From Acidobacteriota bacterium (lineage in GTDB: Bacteria > Acidobacteriota > UBA6911 > RPQK01): a DNA stretch of 14,461 nt. The stretch is taken from contig RPQK01000092.1 in assembly GCA_003819755.1 (NCBI GenBank), positions 1 through 14,461 on the forward strand, in the 5' to 3' direction. The position numbers and the translations under genes were made by a program. Position 1 is the stretch's first letter, and each line of letters begins with the position of its first letter. Shown piece after piece: positions 1-6,551 of the stretch. The notes under the pieces are model-generated. The model was given only the letters and a program-made list of their open reading frames with translations. It did no database searches and was not told the origin of the DNA.

Positions 1-335
1 GCCACGAGCCGCTGGCCTAGCGAGAGCATGTTGGCATCGTTGTGCGCACGAGAGAGGCGGGCTGACTCCTCGTTCCACGCGACCGCGCACCGTACGCCCC
101 GCACTCGATTCGCGGCCATCGCCTCGCCGTTTCCGGAGCCCCCAACGACAATCCCGCGCTCCCACTCCCCTCGTGCCACAGCGAGCGCCGCCGGACGGAC
201 AAAATCGGGATAGTCGACCGGTTGCTCCGAGTCGGTGCCAAAATCGCGGACCTCATGGCCCCTGGATGCCAGGTACTCGGCGATTAACTTTTTGTAGGCA
301 AAACCTGCGTGATCAGACGCAATGGCGATTCGCAT
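1..335 (-). CDS. rpiB: Ribose-5-phosphate isomerase B (RpiB/LacAB family), C-terminus cut by window edge
   Basis: RpiB interconverts ribose 5-phosphate and ribulose 5-phosphate in the cytosolic non-oxidative pentose phosphate pathway. Reading the minus strand from the ATG at 335 gives 111 residues without a stop, beginning MRIAIASDHAGFAYKK. It continues with the family landmarks GTDSEQPVDYPDF (substrate loop), GGSGNGEAMAANR (active-site loop, about residues 65-77), RCAVAWNEESARLSRAHNDAN and LSLGQRL. Full-length members are about 140-160 residues, so 30-50 residues lie outside the window. The active-site loop is of the mycobacterial kind, GSGNGE, rather than the cysteine-bearing CGTGIG kind of E. 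coli. In that subfamily a glutamate in the loop acts as the base (family knowledge). The gene is divergent from the histidine kinase gene. The identification is firm; sugar preference (ribose versus allose or galactose phosphates) cannot be read. Confidence 0.93.
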   Translation of the reverse strand, partial: MRIAIASDHAGFAYKKLIAEYLASRGHEVRDFGTDSEQPVDYPDFVRPAALAVARGEWERGIVVGGSGNGEAMAANRVRGVRCAVAWNEESARLSRAHNDANMLSLGQRLV

Positions 336-359
336 GGTCTATGCAAGGATTTCCTAGTG

Positions 360-389
360 AATATAACCAAAGGGCTTCAAGGACCACAA
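360..389 (-). promoter_or_regulatory. Possible sigma-70-type promoter for rpiB
   Basis: On the minus strand a TATATT box (360-365) lies 18 nt downstream of TTGTGG (384-389), about 25 nt upstream of the rpiB start codon. The -10 box is good and the -35 weak (three of six consensus bases). The -35 would lie inside the degenerate AGGACC tandem repeat at 376-406. Confidence 0.3.
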
Positions 390-406
390 GGACCGAGAAG
401 GACAAC
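376..406 (+). repeat. Unpaired, degenerate arm of the AGGACCTCA-type tandem repeat
   Basis: Three to four imperfect 9-bp units of the type CAAGGACCN run through this stretch (CAAGGACCA, CAAGGACCG, AGAAGGACA). They resemble the arms of the inverted repeat at 10760-10840 and the array at 14436-14461. No complementary second arm is visible nearby. It looks like a decayed or half element, and it sits in a divergent promoter region rather than behind a gene. Confidence 0.6.
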
Positions 407-419
407 AAGCACAAATCTC

Positions 420-448
420 TTGAATTTCTCTCTCGCAAACTCTATGCT
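420..448 (+). promoter_or_regulatory. Possible sigma-70-type promoter for the histidine kinase gene
   Basis: TTGAAT (420-425) and TATGCT (443-448) are separated by exactly 17 nt, each matching consensus at four of six positions. They lie about 40 nt upstream of the kinase start codon. A purine-rich stretch ending in AGGGA (476-480) precedes the ATG at 489 and can serve as the ribosome binding site. Confidence 0.4.
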
Positions 449-488
449 CGCGCGCAGTAGGCCAGGGGGGAGAGCAGGGAATTAAACT

Positions 489-2261
489 ATGCCCAGTTTC
501 GCCCCAACGGGCTTCTCGATACAGACGCTCCCGCTGGCCGCTATAGTAGTCGACGAGGAAGGTTCGCTCCGCGAGTGGAACGATCTGGCCGAGACTCTAT
601 TGAGTCGGACCGGTCGCGATGAGGATTTCCGCACGCGGGGCAAATCGCTCGCCAAGGAGACGCTGTCAGTGGCGGTTGGGGGACCCCCTCGATCGGCGGT
701 TGTCTATTTCCCGAGCTCGGACTCAGCCCCCATCCCGTTGCGCGCCTGGATTTCTCCAGTGGAAACTGGCTCTTCTGGCCGGGCGACTTTCCTGATTCTC
801 TTTGCCGAAATCAGCGAAGCGAAAACCGATGACTTGGGGGAGCCCAAGTTTCTCCGGGCGTTGATGAACAATACGCCCGATAACATCTACTTCAAGGACG
901 CCGACTCGCGTTTCTTGAGGATCAACCGCTCTCAGGCCTCATGGCTGGGCCTCGAGCTCCCCGAGGAAGCGGTCGGCAAGAGTGACTTCGACTTTTTCTC
1001 GGAAGAGCACGCCTGGCAAGCCTTCGGGGACGAGCAGGAGGTGATACGGACCGGTCAGCCTATCGTGGGGAAGGAAGAAAAGGAAACATGGCATGACGGC
1101 AGAACGACCTGGGTTTCAACGACCAAGGTTCCGCTCGAGAACGAAAGCGGCGCGATCATCGGTACCCTCGGCATCTCCCGGAATATTACCGAGCATAAGC
1201 AACTGGAAGAGGAACTGGGTCGCACCTATGAGTTGCTCGAAACCATCTTCTCGTCAATCCACGTCAAGATCGCTTACCTGGATACCGACTTCAACTTCAT
1301 TCGGGTGAATCGGGCCTATGCGGATGCCGATGGACGCGAACCGTCGTTTTTCATCGGCAGGAATCACTTTGACCTTTACCCCCATCAAGAGAACGAAGCG
1401 ATTTTTCGGGAGGTCGTCAGCACCCGCCGTTCCTATTTCGCTCTGAATAAGCCTTTCGACTACCCGAATGACACGGAAAGGGGGACCACCTACTGGGATT
1501 GGAGTCTCGAGCCGGTGTTGGATCCCCAAGGGGAGGTGAAGGGGTTGTTACTGAGCCTGGTCGATGTGACGGAGCGAACTCGGGCTGAGAAAGAACTGCA
1601 GGTTTCCCGGGAAGACCTGCGGCGTTTGTCCGCCCGCCTGGAATCAGTGATCGAGGAAGAACGGAGACGGATCGCCCACGAGCTGCACGACGAGCTCGGA
1701 CAGTCGCTCACAGCCCTCAAGATGGAGCTATTCCACATTGCCCAAGAGCAGGATTATGATAGCCGGCTCTCTTTCGGTCTGCGATCCGTCTTGGACATGA
1801 TGGGGAACTGCGTCGAAACGGTCCGACGAATCTCGCAGGATCTGCGCCCTGCTATTCTCGATCATCTTGGCCTCGCCGCGGCAGTTGAGTGGCAAGCCGG
1901 CGAGTTCCAGAAGAGAACCGGAATAATCTGCGATCTCGAATGCCACTTGGATCAGGTGGATTTGCACGGCGACATCAGCACGGCTCTCTTTCGAATTGTG
2001 CAGGAAGCTTTGACGAACGTGGCCCGTCATTCCGGCGCCGCCCGAGCCGTTGTTTCCCTGCAAATGTCGGATACGGAGCTGAGCGTCGAGGTTCGAGATA
2101 ACGGCCGTGGGGTGGAACCGGCCCGGCTGCACAATTCCTGCTCGCTTGGGATCCTGGGAATGCGCGAGCGAGCCAGCCGCCTGGGCGGCAGCCTGGCGAT
2201 CGTGTCGCGGCCGGAAATAGACGGGACAGCGGTAAGAGTCGTGATACCGATGGGCGGTTAG
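489..2261 (+). CDS. PAS-domain sensor histidine kinase, HisKA_3 (NarX/DegS-like) type
   Basis: This is a 590-residue soluble sensor kinase that would autophosphorylate and pass phosphate to a NarL/LuxR-type response regulator. Domains in order: a short N-terminal PAS-like module (about 10-110), a PAS domain (about 120-237, IYFKDADSRFLRINR, closing in GISRNITEHK), a second full PAS domain (about 247-363, closing in SLVDVTERTRAEKEL), a coiled linker, HisKA_3 (about 387-455) and HATPase_c (about 495-588). The H-box reads HELHDELGQSL; by analogy with NarX the phosphoacceptor is His400 in ELHD. The N-box (IVQEALTNVARHS, Asn510), G1 (DNGRG, 537-541) and G2 (LGILGMRERA) are intact, so the kinase should be active. 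No transmembrane segment or signal peptide is seen, so the signal is probably intracellular (small molecule, redox or haem). No response regulator gene is in the window, so it is an orphan here. Confidence 0.93.
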   Translation: MPSFAPTGFSIQTLPLAAIVVDEEGSLREWNDLAETLLSRTGRDEDFRTRGKSLAKETLSVAVGGPPRSAVVYFPSSDSAPIPLRAWISPVETGSSGRATFLILFAEISEAKTDDLGEPKFLRALMNNTPDNIYFKDADSRFLRINRSQASWLGLELPEEAVGKSDFDFFSEEHAWQAFGDEQEVIRTGQPIVGKEEKETWHDGRTTWVSTTKVPLENESGAIIGTLGISRNITEHKQLEEELGRTYELLETIFSSIHVKIAYLDTDFNFIRVNRAYADADGREPSFFIGRNHFDLYPHQENEAIFREVVSTRRSYFALNKPFDYPNDTERGTTYWDWSLEPVLDPQGEVKGLLLSLVDVTERTRAEKELQVSREDLRRLSARLESVIEEERRRIAHELHDELGQSLTALKMELFHIAQEQDYDSRLSFGLRSVLDMMGNCVETVRRISQDLRPAILDHLGLAAAVEWQAGEFQKRTGIICDLECHLDQVDLHGDISTALFRIVQEALTNVARHSGAARAVVSLQMSDTELSVEVRDNGRGVEPARLHNSCSLGILGMRERASRLGGSLAIVSRPEIDGTAVRVVIPMGG

Positions 2262-2284
2262 CCCTTCGGCCTATAACCCGGTCA

Positions 2285-2380
2285 TAGAGCCGCGCCGGGA
2301 ATCCTGTAAATCCTGTTAATCTTGTCCAAAGACTCTTTGACAGGATTAACAGGATTTACAGAATTCCCGGCGCGGCTCTT
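2285..2380. repeat. Long inverted repeat with 9-bp tandem arms between convergent genes (candidate bidirectional terminator)
   Basis: Two 42-nt arms (2285-2326 and 2339-2380) are complementary at 39 positions. A further AAAG/CTTT pairing lies in the loop. The outer part is GC-rich (AGAGCCGCGCCGGGAAT); the inner part is built from about three 9-bp units of the type ATCCTGTAA. The element nearly fills the 120-nt gap: it begins 23 nt after the kinase stop codon and ends 1 nt before the amidohydrolase stop codon. It has no U-tract after either arm, so it is not a textbook intrinsic terminator. Confidence 0.92.
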
Positions 2381-2381
2381 G

Positions 2382-4091
2382 TTAAGGCTTAGCCGCAGCC
2401 CTCCTGAAAACCACCTTCCCGCCCACGATCGTGAAGTCTACCTTCGCCTGCATGATCTTTTCGGGCGGGATGATCATCAGGTCATCGTGCATGATCACGA
2501 TGTCCGCCAGATAATCTTTCCTCAGCATGCCTTTCCGATCTTCCATGAACTGAGCGTAGGCGGATTCGTGCGTGTAAAGCCGAATGGCCTCCTCCATGCT
2601 CAGCTTCTGATCTGGAAACCACCCATCGCCGGGCTCTCCGAGCCGGTCTTTGCGGGTGACGGAGGCGTAAAGGCCCTCCATTGGATTAAGCGGCTCAACC
2701 GAGTAGTCGGTTCCAAACGCGACTCGAGTGCCGGCATTCAGCAGGCGTCGCCAGGCATAGGCTCCCCGGCTGCGCTCCTTACCAATTCGCTTCTCGCAGA
2801 AGCGTTTGTCGGTAATGCAGTGAGTCGGCTGCATCGAAGCGATGACGCCAAGTTGCGCGAAGCGGGGAATGTCCTGATCGGTCAGAATCTGCGCGTGCTC
2901 GCTGCGGTGTCTGCTGTCCCGCCGGCCATTCACCGAGCGCGCCTTCTCGTACGCATTCAAAATCCAGTGATTGCCTTTGCTTCCTATCGCATGAATCCCG
3001 ATCTGAAACCCCATCTTGTCCGCGACGACCACTTTTCTCTCTAATTCCTCGTAGGGCATCATCGCCAGCCCCGACTTGGACGGCTCGTCGACGAAGGGTT
3101 CGAAGAAAAGCGCGGTTCCCGAGCCCAGCGTGCCGTCGATGAAGCCTTTCAGATATCCGAATCGAATCCAGTTGCCTTCTCGCGGATACCGGGCGCGCAA
3201 CGCTTCCCACTGCTTCAATTGCATCGGGTCATCGGTCAGCCTCCCGTCGACGTCCAAGCGCGCCGTCAATTTGCCCTCGTCCAGCAACTTCTGATAGACG
3301 CCGCCAAAGCCTTCGCCGGCGTGCTGGATGCTGGTGACTCCCAGGCTCGCCGCCATCTCGAACGCCATCTGCCAGCCTTTGACTCGTCGTGCTTCTTCCT
3401 CCTCGGCCGTTCGCTGGACCGTGGTCGCGTTGTACTTCAGAAGCCTCTGGGCCGTCTCCTTGAAGATCCCGGTTGGTTCGCCGGTGGCAGGGTCCTTCTG
3501 AATCTCGCCGCCGAACGGATCGGGGGTGTCCCTGGTGATCCCCGACGCCTTGATGACATAACTGTTGACGAGGACCGAGTGGCCGTCGGCCCGGCTCAGC
3601 GCAACCGGATTGTCGGGAGCGACCAGGTCGATCAACTCCTTGGTCGGCCACTTCTTGTCCCGGAACATCTCGTGTTCCCAGTGGCCGCCTCGAATCAGCT
3701 CGCCCGGCTTGCTGTTCTTAACCTTCCCGGCTACGGCTCGCGTGATGGCGCCCGGGTCGGTTATGTAGCGCAGCTCAATATAGTCCGGGTCGATCGGCCC
3801 GAAGTGGGCGTGGGTGTCGTTAAACCCGGGGATAACGAGGCGCCCGTTAGCGTCGACGACCGTTGTTCTTCCCGGCTGGATGTAGGCGGCGATTTCAGAA
3901 TCGGATCCGACGGCAAGAATCTTCTCTCCAGCGACGGCGATCGCCTCAGCCTGGGGCTTGTGAGGGTCGATTGTGACCACCTTCGCATGCTGGATAACCA
4001 GATCGGCGGCTGGCTTGGCGGGCTGTTGAGCAGATGTAAGGAAAAAGGCACAGAGCAGCAGCAGAAGCAGGACAAAGGATCTTCGGGTCAT
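2382..4091 (-). CDS. Exported metal-dependent amidohydrolase, YtcJ-like (Amidohydro_3)
   Basis: The mature protein should hydrolyse an amide or related C-N bond outside the cytoplasm; the substrate cannot be predicted. From the ATG at 4091 it is 569 residues: an Sec signal peptide (TRRSFVLLLLLLCAFFL, cleavage probably after TSA), then the composite beta and TIM-barrel fold of the amidohydrolase superfamily. Metal-site motifs are present: THAH (His94, His96), the lysine of YLKGFIDGTLGS (about 314), IHAIGSKGN (His366), SEHAQ (His398) and FGTDYSVEPLNP (Asp461). The set is complete, so activity is expected. An in-frame GTG at 4118 would give nine more residues, but it lies inside the inverted repeat at 4113-4182 and would put charged residues before the signal peptide; I prefer the ATG. 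It lies downstream of, and in the same direction as, the DUF362 gene, with a 112-nt gap holding that repeat. Confidence 0.9.
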   Translation of the reverse strand: MTRRSFVLLLLLLCAFFLTSAQQPAKPAADLVIQHAKVVTIDPHKPQAEAIAVAGEKILAVGSDSEIAAYIQPGRTTVVDANGRLVIPGFNDTHAHFGPIDPDYIELRYITDPGAITRAVAGKVKNSKPGELIRGGHWEHEMFRDKKWPTKELIDLVAPDNPVALSRADGHSVLVNSYVIKASGITRDTPDPFGGEIQKDPATGEPTGIFKETAQRLLKYNATTVQRTAEEEEARRVKGWQMAFEMAASLGVTSIQHAGEGFGGVYQKLLDEGKLTARLDVDGRLTDDPMQLKQWEALRARYPREGNWIRFGYLKGFIDGTLGSGTALFFEPFVDEPSKSGLAMMPYEELERKVVVADKMGFQIGIHAIGSKGNHWILNAYEKARSVNGRRDSRHRSEHAQILTDQDIPRFAQLGVIASMQPTHCITDKRFCEKRIGKERSRGAYAWRRLLNAGTRVAFGTDYSVEPLNPMEGLYASVTRKDRLGEPGDGWFPDQKLSMEEAIRLYTHESAYAQFMEDRKGMLRKDYLADIVIMHDDLMIIPPEKIMQAKVDFTIVGGKVVFRRAAAKP

Positions 4092-4094
4092 CTT

Positions 4095-4103
4095 CCCCCC
4101 CCC
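4095..4103 (-). repeat. G9 homopolymer next to the amidohydrolase start codon
   Basis: Read on the minus strand, nine consecutive G residues are followed by AAG and the ATG at 4091. No other purine-rich Shine-Dalgarno sequence is visible, so this tract is itself the likely ribosome binding site. Homopolymers of this length slip during replication, which would change the strength or spacing of that site. Confidence 0.7.
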
Positions 4104-4112
4104 GGTTTTTTT

Positions 4113-4182
4113 ATCCACGAACCGACACGAACGAACACGAACATACCGTCATGTTCGTCTCCGTTCGTGTTGGTTCGCGGAT
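4113..4182. repeat. Inverted repeat with 10-bp CACGAACGAA tandem arms
   Basis: Arms of 32 nt (4113-4144 and 4151-4182) match at 28 positions around a 6-nt loop. Each arm is three imperfect 10-bp units (CACGAACCGA, CACGAACGAA, CACGAACAT). T-rich and A-rich flanks (4106-4112 and 4183-4191) extend the stem with a small bulge. It lies in the tandem gap 21 nt after the DUF362 stop codon and just upstream of the amidohydrolase start. Confidence 0.9.
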
Positions 4183-4203
4183 AACAAAAAACACGCGTTT
4201 GAT

Positions 4204-5307
4204 CTACCCCAGCTTTGGCGGGATCTCGTTCAACGGGCCCATCCACTGGAGCTCGCGTTCGATGTCTCCATGAAGGCTGTACTTCTTCACGAGGTCGGCG
4301 AGCTTGGGTCCCCTGATGTCCACTTTCGTCAGGTCGTACTGGCCGAGACCAGCCTGAGAGCAGAAGTTAAGATAGCCTATCCAATCAGGGTTGATGCCCA
4401 TCGCCTCGACGCCGACCCGGTCTGCGGCCACGAAATCGGTCGAGGCAATCGCCAGGCGAGAGGCAACCGGCTGGCCGTTGGATGGTCCGTTGCCCTCCAT
4501 GCCTTCGAACCCGTCAATGACCGTGGCACCCCAAAAGGGCTTCATCTTCTGAGCAGTCAAGAGAATGTCAAAGTGAGTCTGCCGTACTCCGCCGTGGTAG
4601 TGACGCTTGTCATTCCAACGAGGCGTTTCCTTGGGCGCGCTCCGGAGCGGAGCCCCGAGTGCCATGTTCTTGATCGAGAGCGTGGCGACGACGACATTGT
4701 GTGTTTTCATGGCCGCGGCGCAGAGGACAAATGCATCGGGATCCAAAAGCCGGGCTGCGAGCCGGACCGGGACCGCGTGAAGGTCGCCGTTGATTACCGG
4801 CAGGATCTCGTATTTTCCTTCTTCGTTCAAATCGACCAGTTTAAGGTCGAGCGGCTTGTACTCCGCCGGCAATGGCGTGTATTTGAAATTATCGTAGCCG
4901 TCCCAGGTGCGGCCGGCCGAGGACTCGGCTATGAAAACAGGCCCTTTAAACCGCGGCGCCAGGAAGTCCAGCATGCCTCGAAGCGCATCGGCATGCGTCG
5001 CCGCCACCTGGTTCTGCGTTGAAACCAGGTTCGGCTTTATGACGACACTCTTCTTCCTTTTCAAGATCGGAAGGACCTGGTCCTCGATGGCGAGCAGGGA
5101 CTCGTAAACGTTGCGGCGACGATCTTCACCGTGTACAAGTCCGACAATCGAACGTGCGTCGGGAGTTTTCGAGGGGCCGGGGCCCGGTCCTCCGGGTGCC
5201 TGTTGCGCGATAAGGAGGGGCGAGGCCGCCAGGGCACCCGCGCTCCAGATGAAACTTCGACGGGACTGACGTAAAATTCCTGTTTTCATTCTGCTGCTTT
5301 TTAGCAT
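4204..5307 (-). CDS. DUF362 domain protein with Tat leader
   Basis: This is a 367-residue protein whose biochemical role is not established; DUF362 proteins are often found with iron-sulphur proteins (family knowledge). A twin-arginine leader (QSRRSFIWSAGALAASPLL, residues 14-32) predicts export of a folded protein, followed by a Gly/Pro-rich linker (about 38-46). The DUF362 core runs from about 53 to 345, with VVIKPNLV (88-95), AMKTHNVVVATLSIKNMALG (199-218) and VIDGFEGMEGNGP (263-275). Only two cysteines are seen in the mature part (Cys196, Cys316), so it does not carry its own 4Fe-4S motif, unlike the ferredoxin-fused members. The ATG at 5307 has an AAGG 6 nt upstream; the internal ATG at 5289 has no such site. 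It is divergent from the Tat-exported Fe-S aldo/keto reductase, 68 nt away, which suggests co-regulation. Confidence 0.88.
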   Translation of the reverse strand: MLKSSRMKTGILRQSRRSFIWSAGALAASPLLIAQQAPGGPGPGPSKTPDARSIVGLVHGEDRRRNVYESLLAIEDQVLPILKRKKSVVIKPNLVSTQNQVAATHADALRGMLDFLAPRFKGPVFIAESSAGRTWDGYDNFKYTPLPAEYKPLDLKLVDLNEEGKYEILPVINGDLHAVPVRLAARLLDPDAFVLCAAAMKTHNVVVATLSIKNMALGAPLRSAPKETPRWNDKRHYHGGVRQTHFDILLTAQKMKPFWGATVIDGFEGMEGNGPSNGQPVASRLAIASTDFVAADRVGVEAMGINPDWIGYLNFCSQAGLGQYDLTKVDIRGPKLADLVKKYSLHGDIERELQWMGPLNEIPPKLG

Positions 5308-5375
5308 ATAACCTTAGCGGCTACAAGTGGATGTAATTACAATAGGCGTCAAATATCTGAAGGAAGAAGATCGAT
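5308..5375. promoter_or_regulatory. Divergent promoter region between the DUF362 and aldo/keto reductase genes
   Basis: Only 68 nt separate the two start codons, so the promoters must overlap or lie back to back. On the plus strand TACAAT (5338-5343) is a reasonable -10 box, but no convincing -35 accompanies it at 16-18 nt. An AAGGAAGAAG ribosome binding site (5360-5369) precedes the plus-strand ATG. No repeat element is present, in contrast to the gene 3' ends. Confidence 0.35.
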
Positions 5376-6551
5376 ATGTCAAAAAGTTCATCGCGACGCA
5401 CTTTTCTAACGACCGGGTTGGCGGCGGTTCCGACCGTTGCGATCGCCTCCCGAATGAGTCCGAAGCTCCCGGTTCCAGAGCCGGTCATGCTCGCCCCTGA
5501 GCAGGGCGGACTGAAGTATCGGGTACTGGGAAAAACCGGGCTGAAAGTCACGACAGTGGGGTTCGGCTGCATGATCACATCCGATCAGAGCGTTATCGAA
5601 AAGGCGGCCGATCTCGGTATCACCTACTTCGATACCGCCCGTCGTTACCAGGGCGGGAACAACGAAAAAATGGTCGGGGCTGCACTTAAGGTAAAACGGA
5701 AGAGCCTTGTCCTTTCCAGTAAAACACCGTCGGGAACCAAACTGGAAGCGCTGGCGGATCTCGACGAGAGCCTGAAGCAACTGGACACCGACTATCTGGA
5801 TGTCTGGTACCTGCATGGCAGGACAAAAGCCGCGGACATCTCCGACGGGTTTCTTGAGGCGCAGGCTGAAGCGAAAAAGGCGGGAAAGATCCGCTTCTCG
5901 GGTGTCAGCACGCATGGCGGCCACGCTGAAGTGATTCCGGCGATCATCAGCAAGAAGGCCGACCTCGATGTGGTCCTGGCCTCCTACAATTTTTCCATGG
6001 ACGCCTCCATGGGGCCGTTGATTGAGTCGGCTGCCAAGGCCGGCTTGGGAGTGGTGGCCATGAAGGTCATGGCCGGAGGCTTTCGGAGAGTCAGGGAAGG
6101 TGACAAGCTGCGCGAGACCCTGGGCCGGGAAGGCGCCATGCTAGCCGCTCTGAAATGGGTCATTAAGGACCAGAACGTCCACACCACGATCCCGAGTATC
6201 ACAGACATGGATCAATTGGACGAGAACATGAGCGCGATGAAGGCGGACTTCAGTGAGAAAGACAAGCAACTGCTCGCCTCTCAACTGGAGATGATCGCTC
6301 CGCTTTACTGCCGTAGTTGCGGCCAGTGCCAGGGCTCCTGTTCCAAGGGACTCCCGGTGTCCGACATTCTCCGTTACCTCTCCTACGCCGAAGGCTACGG
6401 GCAGTTCCGTCTCGCGCGCGAAGAGTATCTCCAGCTTCCCGAGCGGACGCAGCGTGAGCGCTGCAACCTTTGCCCTGTCTGCACGGTCAGCTGCCCGAAC
6501 GGCGTGCGGGTATCTGAACGCGTGAGCCTGGCTCAGGAGATGCTCGCATGA
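5376..6551 (+). CDS. Tat-exported aldo/keto reductase with two C-terminal 4Fe-4S motifs
   Basis: This 391-residue protein combines a twin-arginine leader (SRRTFLTTGLAAVPTVAIA, about 6-25), an AKR TIM barrel (about 46-295) and a C-terminal iron-sulphur domain. The AKR tetrad is intact: Asp86 and Tyr91 (FDTARRYQGGNNE), Lys116 (SSKTPSG) and His147 (WYLHG). The late NADPH-site region IPSITDMDQLDENM is also present. Two C-x2-C-x2-C-x3-C motifs follow (Cys312-Cys322 and Cys363-Cys373), enough for two 4Fe-4S clusters, separated by an unusually long 40-residue helical stretch. It probably couples carbonyl/alcohol chemistry to one-electron transfer in the periplasm; the substrate is unknown. The start has a good ribosome binding site. 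Its stop overlaps the next gene as ATGA, so the DUF6599 protein is translationally coupled and likely a partner. Confidence 0.92.
   Translation: MSKSSSRRTFLTTGLAAVPTVAIASRMSPKLPVPEPVMLAPEQGGLKYRVLGKTGLKVTTVGFGCMITSDQSVIEKAADLGITYFDTARRYQGGNNEKMVGAALKVKRKSLVLSSKTPSGTKLEALADLDESLKQLDTDYLDVWYLHGRTKAADISDGFLEAQAEAKKAGKIRFSGVSTHGGHAEVIPAIISKKADLDVVLASYNFSMDASMGPLIESAAKAGLGVVAMKVMAGGFRRVREGDKLRETLGREGAMLAALKWVIKDQNVHTTIPSITDMDQLDENMSAMKADFSEKDKQLLASQLEMIAPLYCRSCGQCQGSCSKGLPVSDILRYLSYAEGYGQFRLAREEYLQLPERTQRERCNLCPVCTVSCPNGVRVSERVSLAQEMLA

Noticed and set aside
2285..2380. Possible ordinary intrinsic terminator
   Set aside because: The stem is far longer than usual and no U-tract follows either arm. 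A termination role is still possible but not of the classical type, so it was listed as a repeat.
3219..4184. Long open reading frame (321 codons) on the plus strand opposite the amidohydrolase gene
   Set aside because: It is antisense to a clearly coding gene with intact family motifs, has no recognisable domain or ribosome binding site, and runs through the inverted repeat. It is a by-product of GC-rich codon use.
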